From Halichondria panicea (Eukaryota > Porifera > Demospongiae > Suberitida > Halichondriidae), in assembly GCF_963675165.1 (NCBI RefSeq), contig NC_087383.1, positions 3,750,979 through 3,814,978 on the forward strand: 64,000 bases of DNA, written 5' to 3'. The notes below the pieces were generated by a model. That model searched no databases, had not been told where the DNA came from, and was given only the letters and a program-made list of their open reading frames with translations. A program made the position numbers and the translations under genes. Shown in pieces: positions 44,401 to 59,418 of the stretch (within the stretch, counting starts at the first letter, position 1; the number at the start of each line of letters is the position of its first letter).

Positions 44401-47400
44401 CGCCAGATTCAGATCCAAGTAACAGTTTCTATTATTTCTCGAAATAACAACCAACCTACTTTTCAGAATTTGCCTATGACCATAAACGTTAGCGAGGCTC
44501 AATTGTTAGGAGATGTTTTCTTCACTGTTGTTGCAACTGATTCTGATCGTGGAAGCTTTGGACAAATTATATACTCAATTGCTGGAGGAAATGAGAACAC
44601 TTTCAGCATCATATCCAACACTGGTGGGCTATCTTTGGTAGAGAAATTAAACTTCTTTTCTCAGGCTGTATATTCACTCAATATTTCTGCTAGCGATACA
44701 GATTTTGACTCTTACGAGACTCTCACGATCAATGTACTCGATGCTAATGAATACAACCCTGTGTGTGAATCAATTCAGGAAAGTTTCTCACTTGCTGAGA
44801 GTATCGAACCTAACGCCCTTGTGTTTCAACAACTCTCTTGCTCTGATAATGATGAAGGGAGCAACGGTCAAATTGTGTATACTATTGAGTCCGGAAATAT
44901 TGAAAATATATTTGAAATTCAAACTGATGGCACTGTGGCAACTACTGATGTGCTTGATTATGAAGCTGTACAGGAATATAATCTTGACGTCCTGGTTTCT
45001 GATGGAGGCTCTCCGCCACGTTCTACAATGGTTGCGATTCGTGTAACCGTCACAGCGGTGAATGAATTTCCACCAGTCTTCACTCAAGCACTGTATGAAA
45101 TGAACATTGTAGAACATAGCGATATCTCAACATCTGTGCTTCAGGCTATGGCTTCAGATCAAGATTTAGCATCACATCGAGATGGGGAGATAGCCTTTTC
45201 TATCAATGGCCCTGATGCACGTTTCTTCACAATTGCTAGCAGTGGAATTATCCGTATCGCGAGTGCAATAGACCGAGAATTGACAGGTAACTTACTAATA
45301 TTCACTGTTACCGCTACAGACCAGGCAGTCATTCCCCAAAGCAGCTCAGCACTGATAAACATCACAGTAGTAGATCTTGATGATAATTCACCCGTATTCA
45401 CGACTGATCTGTACGTATTCGTAGTGAATACAACAGCCACGACAGGTACTCAAGTAGGATCCACACTTTGTACTGACATAGACGCACCAAGCAATGCTCG
45501 AATTTCATATTCATTCACAGAAGAGGGAGAACACAGCTCATTTTTCGATATCAGACAAAATGGTAGGATCGAACTTATACAAGATGTTCCAATAAACAGC
45601 ATTTTTACTTTCGATATTGTTTGCACAGGACCTAGTCCACTAAATAGATCTGACTCCGCTACTGTCAGTGTGAGAGTGCTACTCAATTCCACAATCACTT
45701 TTCATCCAGACAGTACTTATGATGCGAACATTAATGAAAATTCAGCTTCTGGAACTGAGATACTGGTATTAAATGCTACCGCAAGTACTGGAGCAATTCT
45801 TAAATTTAATCAGATAAATCTTCTTAGCCAGTTTCGGGTTGATGAATCTAGCGGCAGCGTTCAATTGACAGGTGCTCTTGACTTTGAGACCACTGAGTCG
45901 TATAGCTTGAGAGTTGAAGCCACTGACAATGGTGACCCTCCAAACACAAACGAAGCTATTGTCCATGTGACTGTTATCAACCTCAACGATCGAGAACCCA
46001 GAATCACAACGGAACCGACTGAAATAGTGAGAGAAGAAGAGAACAACATCGATGTTGAGACTCTCGATCAGTACCTTTGCTCAGATGGGGATAGTGGAGA
46101 TTTTGGAGATGTGTCGTTTAGGATTGCTGATGGAGATACCAATAATATATTCTCAATAACAGCACCAGGAATGCTACTACTTGTAGGGGATCTTGATTAT
46201 GAGATTGCTACACACTACACTCTGCGAATAGTATGTGAAGACGGAGGAAATCCGCCACTATCGGATGAGATAACAGTTCCGATAAGAATCTTACCAGTGA
46301 ACGATAATCCTCCAATTTTCAACACAGTGCAACCAATTACCGTAGATGAGAACACGCCTATTGGAACCAATGTTGGCTTACCAATAGCAGCAACCGATCA
46401 AGACAGCCCTCCTCACAATACAATCTCCTACTCTATATCACCTACTGACTCGCCCTTCAGCATCTCACCGACAACTGGCCAACTAACGCTTCAAACCTCT
46501 CTCGATTTTGAAGAAGCATCTGAATACATGCTCACCATTCGAGCTGACAATGATGAACGTATCACTACTGCTAATCTTACTATCACTGTTAGCGACGTCA
46601 ATGATAATATTCCCGTATTTTCTCGCTTTCTCTATTTTGGAACAATTCCTGAATCAGCAAATATTGGAGATATGGTCTTTCTCGTTGTTTGTACAGACAG
46701 AGACTCGGGGGCTAATGGTGACATTATGTTCACACTCGTAGGGGACTTTCCATTTCAAATTGAAAGTAATGGAGCTCTTACTGTGGCTGGAACTCTCGAC
46801 CATGAAGCTCAGTCATTATACAGATTTGGAATCACTTGCAGTGATGGTATTTTCTCTGCTTCCGCTGACATAATCGTGATTGTAGTTGATGTGGATGAGC
46901 ACATGCCAGTATTCGTTGCACATGTGTACAATTTCAGTGTCTCTGAAGACGATGGTATCAATACTGAGATAGGAACGGTGGAAGCTATAGATCAAGATGG
47001 ACTTATAGCTGGTGTAGTAATGTATGAGTTTCCAGATACTGACGTACCTTTCGAAGTTAACGTGGACAGTGGTGTTCTAACACTAACGTCCATAATTGAC
47101 TACGAAGAACAGCAGATGTATACTTTCTTCGTAGAAGCGTTTGATGTTGCAAACAATCGAGACACTGCACTTGTTATGGTCGAGATAAACAACGTGAACG
47201 ACAACAATCCTTCTTTTTCTGACAATTTGTATTTCTTTAGCGTTCGAGAATCTTCTCCTCAAAACACACCAGTTGGAATGGTTGAGTGTATGGATGTAGA
47301 TGATCAGACAGAAGGTATTCCTGTGCAGTACTCACTTGGTTTTCAAGACGTTCCGTTTCATATAGATTCCACATCTGGCATGCTAGTTGTCAATGGAGTG

Positions 47401-50400
47401 GTTGATTTCGAAACTACGGCACGCTATATGATTCTAGCATTCTGTAATGACTCTGGTAACATAGAAGTCAGCACTGATATCACTATTGACTTGGAGCCTT
47501 TCAATGACTTTGCTCCAAGTTTTGTAGAGCCGTCCAGTGTTAATGCATCAGAGTTGGAAGTAGCCGAGAATTTGGCGGTGGGAAACACTTTGGCACGTTT
47601 AATTGCTGTTGATGCCGACCAAGGACCGCAAGACCATAGAGCGGTGGTGTTTAGTATAATTGATGGCAATGGTGATAATGTGTTCGTTATTACCAGTAGT
47701 TTATTACGATTGCAATTACCTTTAGATCGAGAGCAAGTATCAGAATATTTACTGGTTCTAAGAGCAGAGAATGTCATTTCACCGGATGATACTAGCAATT
47801 CCATCTCACTCTTTTCAATTGCTACATACAGGATTATAGTAACGGACATCAATGACAACAGCCCGATTATATCTCCGGAAAATCCACCAGTCATCACCCT
47901 AATTGAATCTAACAGCAGCAATGTGGATGTAGCGGTCTTTGTATGTACAGACGCTGATGATGGATTGAATGGATTAACAAACTTTTCCTTGTCTAGCACA
48001 AGTCTCTTTGATAATTTTATCATAACTGAGAATGGTGTAGTCAGGACGATAGCCCGAGTGATTAACAGTATTGTACTGGATATCACATGCTCTGATCGTG
48101 GACAGCCACCAAAATCTACAACAGTCAGTCTAGCCATCAATTCGGTGATCATTAATGAACACGCACCGATTTTCTCATTGTCAAGTTACAGTTTTCGTGT
48201 GCTGGAAAATGCTACATTAGGTACCATTGTAGACTGTGTAATGGCTACTGATATGGACAGAGCAGACACTTTAGATGGTACCATCAGTTACTCCCTAATT
48301 CTAGTGTCCCCACAGAATAACCAAGGCTCCTTTGGAATCCAAGAGGACACTGGGTGTGTTTTTGTAGCTGCTCCTCTTAATTTTGACATTGTTCCTTCCT
48401 ACTTCTATCAAGTTGTTGCTACTGATCTCAGTGTTGAACCACTCAGTTCAACAGCCCAGCTATTGGTCTCCATAGATGATGCTGTCGCAGCTCCACCAGT
48501 ATTCGAGAATATACCATACAGCTCAACGCTTTTTGAGAATCAAGAAAGTGGCACCTTTGTTGTTGAGCTTGTCTGCAGTGATATTGACGACAATGATGAT
48601 GTGCTATACAGTATACTCGATGGGAATGTTGATGGGATTTTCGTTGTCAATATGGAAACTGGAGTGATTACACTCTCTCCTGGAATGACATTGGACTATG
48701 AAATGAGCCCTACCCACATACTAACTGCAGCTTGTACTGATATACATAATCTACAAGCGACAACATTTGTTAATGTTATCGTGTCTCCTGTTAACGAGTT
48801 CACACCGACTTTTGCATCAGGACCATTTGAAATTGAGGAAAATGCTGTACGTAGAAGTGAGGTGATACAGTTGCAGTTTTTTGATGATGATAATGGACTG
48901 GATGGAGTGGTGGTGTTTGAAGTTATCGGAGACATTTTAGATGATGATTTTACTGTAACAGCCTCAGGCCAAATTCTTGTGAATGGTACACTGGATAGGG
49001 AGGAGTTCGACTTTTACAGTTTCCAAGTTCGCATCACCGACCAATCAGCGGACCTTTTGAATAGACGAATGTCATCACATCTTGTAAACATCACTATACT
49101 GGATCAGAATGACAATAAGCCAATATTTGCTTTCGATACGTACACCTATGGGCCTCTGAATGGAAATGAAACCGTTGGAACCATTGTTGGAAACGTCTCC
49201 TGCACTGATTTTGATCTCGGAGCCAATGCTATGATAAGTTATTCAATATCCGATGCAAGCGATTTATTTGACGTTAACGTAAACACTGGCAACATTTTTG
49301 TGATAGGAAACCTGGCAACAAGACAATTTGATGACATAATCCTATTCATAGACTGTGCTGATGCTGGTAATCCTATTCGGTCTGATGCTGCCCGTGCACT
49401 CATTGAAATACAGGAAGTCAATCGTAATGCCCCAGAATTCCTCAACAGCTCTTATTTGGTTCAAGTGCCTGAGGATACACAGTTACTGAATGAAGTGATC
49501 CTAACTGTACAAGCTGTGGATTCAGATGATGGTGTGAATGGAGAAGTAAGGTACTCATTAGTTGATAGTGTCGATACAACATTCTTCATAAATGAAGACA
49601 CAGGTGATATATCTATTCTCAGATCTCTGGATGTTGAGACTAGAGCATTGTATGTGCTGACTGTAGTTGCAAGAGATGGTGCTATTGATAGTAATACTCA
49701 GTTGATGTCCAAAGTGAATGTTACTATTGAAGTGACGGGTGTGAACGAGTTCACTCCAGTCTGCTTTGATCCGATTTACGTTACAATCATCAATCATACG
49801 ACTATTGGACCAATCATAGATTTTCGATGTACTGATGGTGACATTGGTATGGATGGTGCTCTGTCATACACAATATGGAGTGGAAATGATAACGGCTTAT
49901 TCAATGTCAGTGAAGATGGATCTTTCATTGTGACTACTTTCATATTACCAGACCCAAATTTCGAGCAATTTGTGCTTCAGATATCTGTGACAGACATGGG
50001 AATGCCATCACTTCAAATCACAATTGAAGCTATCTTGATATACTCCTTCGATAATCTGGACACTCCGACATTCGAATCGCAACTTTACTCTTTCAATGTG
50101 TCTGAGAGTTCAATGGTAGGCACAATAATTGGTCGTGTGGTAGCATCAGATTCTGATCCTGGATTGCAAGGGCAAGTTGTCTACTCCGTAACTGGTGTAG
50201 GGAGTTTTGAAGTAGACCCTGTAAGTGGAGAACTGTTTATTCGTCGACCTCTCGACTGGGAGAGTACACCCACCCACACTTTCACAGTCATGGCTGAAGA
50301 TAGCGACCCTTTAGCTCCTCTTAGGGGTGTGACCACCGTGACAATTAATGTTATCAACGAGAACGATAATATACCCCAATGTGAGAGTATGTTCTATACT

Positions 50401-53400
50401 GTGGAGATATTTAGCAATGCGACTATTGATGAGACAGTGGTGTTATTGAATTGTGAAGATGCTGATCAAACACCTATACAGTTTGAACTCTCGAGTGGAC
50501 AAAAATCTCCATTTGGAGTAGACCCCATCACAGGGAGAGTGTATATTGCTGCCCCTGTCACACCTTCTACTGTTACTGCACTGGATGTAAATGTGATTGG
50601 GAATGGTGGAGAGTTCACACAAATAACTATTAGTATTCAAGTGATATTCATCAATACTCAGCCCCCTGTGTTCGTCGAACGTCAGTTCTCCATCTCCATA
50701 CCAGAAAGTACACCACTCCTCACAGTGATTGGATATATTTCTGCCACAGACCCAGACAGTCATCAAGCTGATCTCATTTACTTCATAGAAGACCCTTTGC
50801 CTCCTAGCGAACTATATATTAACCCCACCAATGGTGGAATTATACTAACCAGCCCCCTTGACTTTGAAACAACAGCACAATACTCGTACAATGTATTTGT
50901 TATGGACGCAGGTAGTTTTGACGAGTCATATCAGCTAGTGGACATGGCAACTCTCACTGTTAATGTAACAAACACCAACGACAACTCTCCCATCCTTGAC
51001 AGTGGTGGTGTGTATGGAGTAACTGTCATGGAGACCACCTCAATAGGAGCAAGTCTTGTGAATATAAGTTGTACCGATGACGACGCCTCACCCTTTTCCT
51101 CCCCTCAAGTCTCCGCTAATCTCACTGCTACTCCATTCAGACTAGTACCATTAGAAGATCTCTACAGCATTGAGGTTTCACAGCAACTATCTGGTCCTTC
51201 ATCTTTCATTTTCGATATACTCTGCACTGACAACGGAAATATATCATCTGAGGGTCAAGTCTATATATTTGTGCCTGAGCCATTGGCGCCAGTTTTCACA
51301 GAACCACGCTATGACTGGATACTTAGTGAAACTGGAGAAACAGGAGAGCAATACAGTAACATACAGGCATCTAGTAATGATGGTTCAGCAATCACGTATT
51401 CAATTACTGATGGCAATGATAACAACATATTCTATATCGAGCCTGACACTGGTGTCATCATTCTTGTTATAAGTCTCGACTTTGAGATGCAGACCAGCCA
51501 TGGTTTAGTTGTGAGGGCAGTTGACGGCAGTGGAAGGCAATCAAGTGTTTTACTTCTAGTGACGATTGTGGACGAAAATGATGAAGTACCACTAACTCCG
51601 CCTTCTGCCCTGCTCTCAGTTAGGCAAAATGCTCCAGTTGGATTTCCGATTGGTGTCCTACAATGCACAGACCTGGACTCGATAGCGAACACAACATTCA
51701 GTTTTGATCCACCCAACACTCTATTTAGCGTTGATAACTTGGGTATTGTGAGACTAGAAGGTGCGCTAACAGATACTCCAGTATATTCACTACCCGTGCT
51801 ATGTTTCGATATAACTCGCCCTGAGGACGTCTCTATGGGAATTATTACCATTGAAGTGGAGTTTGTTAATGTCTATCCACCAATCTTCGGATTCGATTCT
51901 TACATATTCTCTATACCGGAAGATGCTCCTCCTCTATCCTTTGTTGGTCAGATTTCGGCAACTGATAGAGATGTGGGTAGCTTTGGTGAGATTGCATACA
52001 TGATTTTTGACGGCAATCCAGATCAGTTTTTCATCGATGCTATCACAGGTCGTATTGGCGTTCTTACCTCAGTCGATCGTGAGACGATAGACACGTACGT
52101 TCTTAATATTGCAGCTATTGATGGAGGGGTGGCTGCCCTTCCTGGGACCAGATTGAACGAAACAACTCTAGTGACTATCAGAATAGCGGATATTAATGAT
52201 AACCATCCTATTCCACAGCAATTTACATACATTCAGTCCATTTCGACGAATCACACACTACTTTCGCCTGTACTCACAGTCACATGCACAGATGCAGATC
52301 TGTTGGATAACGGTGTCATTGATTACTCCTTAGAACAAGACGGTCAAAATTTTGTAATACAGAGTAATGGTACTGTTCTGCTTGCAAGAGAGCAGACAAC
52401 ACAAGCAGTTCACAATTTTCAAGTAGTGTGTACAGATCGTGGTGTCAATAGACTTTCGTCCTCAGCTCAAGTTACGGTGACCGTTGACATTGCGTCTCTT
52501 ATTGCACCTGTCTTTGATCTGCAAGAATATAACATATCTATCGATGAAGATGTCGCCATTCACACTTCAATTCTGCAAGTGAATGCTGTCCCAAGCAATC
52601 CTGACATTGAAGTGGTCTATTCTATTGTTGGCGGGAACGAGGGAGGTGTCTTTACTGTTGATCCTCTGTTCGGCAACATTTTAGTGATAGATGAGCTAGA
52701 TGCTGCATTTCAACAAGAGTATGTGTTAACTGTGAGTGCTACAATTGCAGGCAGAGCAAGCATCTCTTCTCTTGTCAGCGTGTTTATAACTGTCACTGAC
52801 TTGAATGATAACATCCCCCAGTTTTCCAGCCCATTCTACTCTGGAAACGTCACTGAAGGAGCAAGCATTTCCACTCCCATTGTACAGCTAATGTGTACAG
52901 ACTCCGATCTAAATACAGACATCAGCTACTCGATACTATACTCGCTAAACATCTTCAATATCACAGATGAAGGTTTGATTTACGTGAACAGTGTTATTGA
53001 TTTTGAGAAGAATACTTCTCACGCATTTGAAGTGACTTGTACTGACGGAGGCAGTTCCCCTCACACAGTAAGGACGTCTGTTAGAATTAATGTTGATCCA
53101 GTCAATGAGTTTGTCCCGACGTTCTCACAAGCAATTTTCAACTTCACTGCGTCTGAGAACAGTTTTGGAGCGCAAATTGGTATTCTCGAAGCAATTGATG
53201 ACGATACTGGATTCCATGGTGATGTGAGGTACTTTTTGCAAGACCCTGGTAACAATTCGGTGGTATTAATAAATTCGTTGACTGGAGAGCTAATTGTGGC
53301 AAATAATCTTGACTATGAGGTGCAAAGAGAGTGGGATCTCAGCGTAATAGCTGTTGATGGAGGTGGTCTGGAGTCACACGCCATAGTCCACATCGAGGTA

Positions 53401-56400
53401 CTCAACTTGAATGACGTTATTCCTGTAATGTCTCCAATAGCAACAATCGCTACTATCAATTTTGACAGCCCGATGGGCCAACCTATTCAGTCATACACTT
53501 GTATCGATGGAGATGGCAGTGAAACATCCTTGTCTATAAACAGTGGGAACAGTCTCGGTCTTTTTGAACTGAACTCAGACAATGTTTTAGTCTGGGCAGG
53601 ACAAGGCAACAGCTTGGATGCAAATGCAGTTATCTCACTGAACCTGCTATGTACTGATAGTGAACTATCCAGCCAGCGTGCAACTGGTCATATAGCAATT
53701 AGGATACAAGTCACTGATGCTCAACCACCTGTATTCTCCCAGTCTGTCTTTCAGAGAAACATTTCAGAAAATGCTGAAGTTGGTACAGTCGTACTCACTG
53801 TGTTTGCTACTAGTGAGAGTATGAACACTTCTTTTTCTTTCTTCAATTTGCCAGCAGGTTTCCCATTTGAAATAGATTCCAAAACCGGGGAGGTGTCTCT
53901 GACGTCTTCACTCAATCGTGAGGCTGAGTCGCTGTACACATTCTTTGTAGGTGCTAGCGATGTGGTTACTTCTGGAGTAGGTGTTGTGTTGGTAGAGATA
54001 CGAGTGGAGGACTCAAATGATAACGAACCGACAATATTCCTATCTCAAGGAACGATAACCCTCCGTGAAGATACCAGCATAAACATGGAATTCTTCAGGC
54101 TGATGTGTACTGATAGGGACTCAGGGATAAATGGAGAGATAACATTCAACATCACAAGTGAACACAGCGATACTTTTACTGTATCTAGAATTAACTCACA
54201 AATTGCTGCACTTTCGCTGCAAAGAAATCTTGACTTTGAAACACAGACGCAGTACACTTTAGAAATAGAATGCAGAGATGGCGGTTCTCCATCCTTAGCA
54301 GATTCTGCAACACTTGTTATAGTTGTCAGTGGTGTGAATGAATTCAGTCCAACGTTTTCAGAGCCTGGCTATTTCTTCCAGATCAATGAAACTTCTTTGC
54401 CTGGCAGTCTGGTTGGCACCGTGATAACTAGTGATTCAGATGCCGGTGAAGATGGTGTATTTGTGTACCAGATTGAACCAACACAACAGTCTTCATACTT
54501 CACAATAAATAGGATTGGAGAAATTTACACTACCAGCTTACCACTCAATTCTAGTGTGACATCGCAGTTGTCATTTTTTGTTAGCGCAATTGATACTGGC
54601 AATTATGAGGATACTGTCCTTGTGACGGTTCAGGTGGTGGACGTGAACACACCTCCAATACTTTCAGACTTTGGAACATACTTTGTCACTCTTACCACAA
54701 ACCAAACAATACCTGAGATTATCCTGGAAGTGTTCTGTTATGATATTGACACCACCTACAATGCAGATTTAACTTTAGAGATTCTGAATCGACCAGAAGG
54801 GGTTGCCGTTGAAACAATTACACAATCAGGACGTGTTACAGCTACTTTCACATTGGCCTCATTCTTACCAGCTGGCACGTACGACATCTTTATTACATGC
54901 TCTGATAACGGAACCGAAGCTTTGTCAGTGACTTCTATAGCGACCATTCAGGTTCAAGGAGCCAACACACCCCCTACATTCCATCACGGTTCAATTTCTG
55001 TGAGTATACTAGAAAATGCAATTGAAGGTATTCTCCTCACCGCTGTTAATGCAACGGACACTGAGGGTAACGTCACTTATGCTATTACTGGCGGAACTGG
55101 AAGAGGGGCATTTACAATTGATTCTCAAACTGGTGAAATCCGTCTCTTACTCGCTCTAAATCATGAACTTACCTCTAATTATTTTCTGGCTGTGAATGCT
55201 TTCGACAATTCGATTGTCAATCCTTTATCAGCTCGAATAAATATCAATATTGATGTAATCAACGTCAATGATGAGTATCCAGTAATCATGCCACAAGGAA
55301 TCGAGAATATCGTTATCAATGAAGATCAACAATTGGCCACTCCTATTCAAACCTACACATGTGTTGATCCAGACGGAAGTAGCAATGTAAGATTCAGCTT
55401 TTCTCCAGACAATTCCCCATTCACTTTGACTCAAAACGGTGAAATTGTGCTGCACAACCCTGTTGATTTTGAAATCCAAGACAGCTACACATTGGAAATT
55501 ACATGCACCGACACAGAAATCCGGCTTGGTTCAGGTGTGACATTGTCCTCCTCTGTAACACTTATAGTAGTGGTTGTCCCTGTCAATTCTCATGCCCCCG
55601 TATTTCAACCACCATTCGAGTTATTCACACCAGAAGACACTGCACCTGGTATTGTAATTGGACGACTAATAGCTACAGATAGGGACTTGAGGGGACAAGT
55701 AACCTTCTCATCAGACTCACGTACTGATCTGTTTCTCGTTGAGAGTCAAACTGGGAATGTAGTGCTGGTCGGTACGCTTGACTTTGAGTCTGTGAACAGA
55801 CAGTATACTTTGATCGTTGAAGCAAGTGATAACGATGAGACGTTTGGTGTTACGGGTAAGACTGCTACTGCTAGTATCACCGTGTCTGTAACTGATATAA
55901 ACGATAATTCACCTGTATGCCAACCTTTCATCAGTCTTCAGTTACCAACCGGAGATTACTCTCTCACCTCCTTCGCTCAGCTATCTTGCACTGATGAAGA
56001 CTCCGGTAATAATTCTTTACTTGTGTATACTATTCAAGCACCAGTACAAAGTGATGATGAGGTTTTCATTATTGAGAACACTGGTGAATTGTTCTTGAGA
56101 GGTTCTTTCAATACACCAGGAGCTGTTGTATTTACTGTACTTGTCCGAGATTCTGGTGCTGTTTCTCAGTCGACACAAACAACAGTTGCACTTTTGTTTC
56201 AATCTAATATTACCAACGCAATACGATTTAACCCAAGTCAGTTCAATGTTACTATATCTGAAAGCATTGACATTGGCACGTTGATATTCAGTGGTGTTCT
56301 GATTCGTGATGCACTGGTTAATCCAACATCGAATGAAGTAACTTTTGGTCTAGAACTAAGTGTTGATAACGAGGGTGCCTTTGTGATAGATCCCACCACC

Positions 56401-59400
56401 GGAGACGTTACTCTTATTGACAACAGGAACTTAGACTACGAATCAAACAAGAAACAGTTTACCGTCATTTTAAATGCAATAGTGAATGCAGCTACTGTCA
56501 ACTCTGCCATTCTTCTAGTATCACTAGAAGACTTTAATGACAACAAACCAGTGTTTAGCCAAACTGTGTACACAGCGGAAATACTTGAAAATCAACCTGC
56601 AGGCATTTCTCTCCTCCAAGTAATGGCAACTGACATCGATTCAGGAATGAATAGTATTATCCGATACTCTACTACCAGTTCTGATTTCACGGTAGACTTA
56701 ATTAGTGGTGAAGTAACCTCCCTAGTGTCATTTGATCGTGAAACAAACGAACGATACTCAATCATTGTCAAAGCTATGGATCTGGGCTCACCACGTCTCA
56801 ATTCCACCGCACTGATAACTATTGTGATTCTTGATGAAAATGATCAACCTCCAGTCTTCAGATCATCACTTTATATTATTGATATTGACAACCTGACACC
56901 TCCTATTCAAAATATCCTAACTCTTGAAGTCACGGACAATGATGCCAACAGTTCTCTTCGTTACGAGCTACTAACGACTGATTCAGAGATACATGATCTG
57001 TTTGTTGTGGATGTATTGGATGGTATAGTGCGAAGAGGTTCAAGTGAATTTTCGGCAGATCACAGAGACAGATACAATTTCACTGTTGAAGTTAGCGATG
57101 GAATATTTGAGGACACCACCACTGTCATTGTGTATGTGGCATCTGTTACAACTGACACTGTTGTCTTTGCCGAAAATGTAGAAGGCCTTCGTTATAATGT
57201 GAGAGAATTTCTCATTCTTCAAGACTTCCAAACTTCAAGCCCATCTTACGAAATTGTCGGAGGTGACGTGTTTGATGAATTCTCTGTTTTGTTGAATGGA
57301 ATGGTGTTAGTTAATGATATACTCGACAGAGAGAGAATACCTGAATATGTTTTGACCATTCATATTACGGATAATACTACGCAAGTGAATGTGAATGTAT
57401 ACCTTACAGTAATTGTGAAAGATGCCAATGACAATACACCTACTTTCCCTATTGATCAATTCACATTCACGCTACCTGAAGGAACGTACCAAGATGACCA
57501 TAGTATTGGATTTATCACAGCTACTGATCTAGATGAACCTGGCACGAATGCAGCCACCATTGTATTCAGCATTGTTGGAAGCTTAATTGGAACCGCAGAT
57601 GAATATTCAATTCGATCTCAAACTGGAGAATTGTTTGTGAAAGAAGGTTCTACTTTAGACTATGAAAGATTCCAGAATATTACTCTTGTGGTCCGAGCCC
57701 GTGATTTGGGTGAGCCAAGTGCTAAAGTTAATTCAGTAATCGTGGTCCTGTTTTTGACTGATATCAATGACAACGATCCTGAGTTTGTCCCAGTCGATGT
57801 GGTGGAATACATCGTCCTTCTCGGGAAGGAAGACGTACTTTCTAACACACGTATAAACATTATTGTAGCCATACTGCCCAAGAACATTCAAAGTAAGGCA
57901 AACAGATTTGCATTCACTGATCCCGACACTTCAAGCAATGTCACTGCATCGTTGATCAATACTTCAAAAAACAATTATTTCAGACTCGAGCAAAATTTCG
58001 CGGAAAATACAGCGATTCTGTTATCCAATGAGAAGATATCAGCCGCAGAAACAAATGATGTCATATCCCTACAGATAGCACTATCAGATGAGCCAAACGA
58101 ACAAAATCCTATCATCAGAAACATAACCGTGTATTTCACCGACACTGTCCCTGTAACTCCTAGTATTGGACCACTGACTCCGACTGTCCCATTCTTTCAG
58201 TCTGAAATTGGGATTGCTGTGATTGTTGTGATTTGCATGCTCATCCTTGCTCTGCTTTCAATCTTCCTTTGTATGTGTTGCTATTGCTACTTGAGATTGA
58301 GAAGAGAGAAAGACCCACTCAGAAATGTGTAAGTTATGCTCACATGTGCATGGTGTAGATAGCTTTTGCATTCGATATAATTATTATGAGTGGCCATGGT
58401 GTTGATCAAGTCAATTATGCCTCAGGCGTAGGATTAGGGGGTAAAACTGATTGTGTGTGTGTGTAGTGTGTGTCCGTCTGTTTTTGTATGCAGGCCCTAT
58501 TCTGGTTTTTGCTGCTCTAAGTATTATTACTAGCGGATTCTTGTGTTACAGCTAGTGGTGCATTATTGTTTATGACAATATAGATCTATAATTACGTCAT
58601 GCTATCAAATAGATACGTCTACTCATTTACTGCAGGGATCGTATGATCACAGTAGCACAAAGACTGAACACTGAGACAGACAGGAAAGGGAAAAAGTCTT
58701 ATGGCCGCCCCATGAACTACTTTGGCTACTCCGATCTTGATCCTTTGGACTTTCCGGAATATTCTACACGTAAGTTTCAACACTAAAGAAACATGCTGCT
58801 CTATCTTATAATGTGTTTTTTATAATGTGTGACATTCATTCTTGTTTCGGAATTCTTTCTGCGCAGAAGACCCAGACACTAACTTGCTGTATTCACCGAA
58901 TATCAATGGAGAATTTGAATCCTCGTTCATGGTGAGTGCATACAATCATGTGATACAATTAAGCTATATTAAATATAAAACATGGGCTACTAAAATGCTT
59001 CGAGACAATTATTTTGGCAGCACTATAAGATTATTCCAGAGTTTTTTGTCAATTGTGCCCGTTTCCACCTATGCAAAGTCTCTTCTAGAACAAGTATGTA
59101 GATATATAACATATGCATACAAATATTACTTTCTGTACTGCTTTTCTACTTACTCCTTAGGGTGAGGACTATGATACAGAAATGGCAGACTTGGTGGATC
59201 AGTTTGATCCTTCTACTGACACATCCGTCCTCTCGTCCTTTCCTATGGAGGACACAAACAGCGACACCAGTCGTGGGTACATGATGGGCCCGGTGTTAAA
59301 AGCCATGCTGGAAGAGTGGGACAAGGGAGATGAAATGCTCGTCAAAAGTAAGAAGAAAAGGAGAAAAACGAAAGAAAAACAACCTGTAAGCCAGAAAGAA

Positions 59401-59418
59401 GACGAATTTTTGTACTAG
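41437..59418 (+). CDS. Giant transmembrane cadherin, about 53 EC repeats
   Basis: Type I membrane adhesion protein of about 5,782 residues. Exons: 41437-58328, 58636-58769, 58867-58931, 59161-59418; the first, 16.9 kb long, encodes the signal peptide (MVQEKGSTFIVCTFF, cleavage near LAQPSPQ), all EC repeats and the TM helix (about 5590-5618, IAVIVVICMLILALLSIFL). I counted 53 repeat-end linkers of the type D.NDN.P or VNEF.P, with LDYE/LDRE and D.D.G..G motifs between, so calcium binding is likely in most repeats. No EGF, laminin-G or GPCR part is present, which separates it from FAT and Flamingo; the repeat-only layout recalls Dachsous. The tail (about 165 residues: NYFGYSDLDPLDF, MMGPVLKAMLEEWDKG, then a KKKRRKTKEK run) shows no catenin-binding motif that I recognise. 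The GTAAGT donor overlaps the stop reached by read-through (58330-58332). Confidence 0.93.
58330..58635 (+). other. First intron of the cadherin tail
   Basis: 306 bp. Holds a truncated start of a family B repeat (about 58417-58480, 'attatgcctcaggcgtagg' followed by a GT run). If the intron is retained, translation stops at once after KDPLRNV, giving a tail-less membrane form. Confidence 0.6.

Noticed and set aside
47424-48152. A 242-codon open frame antisense to the giant cadherin, and similar ones across 42-58 kb
   Set aside because: They mirror the cadherin coding frame, recur at homologous places in the other cadherin copy, have no domain and no splice context; they are composition shadows.
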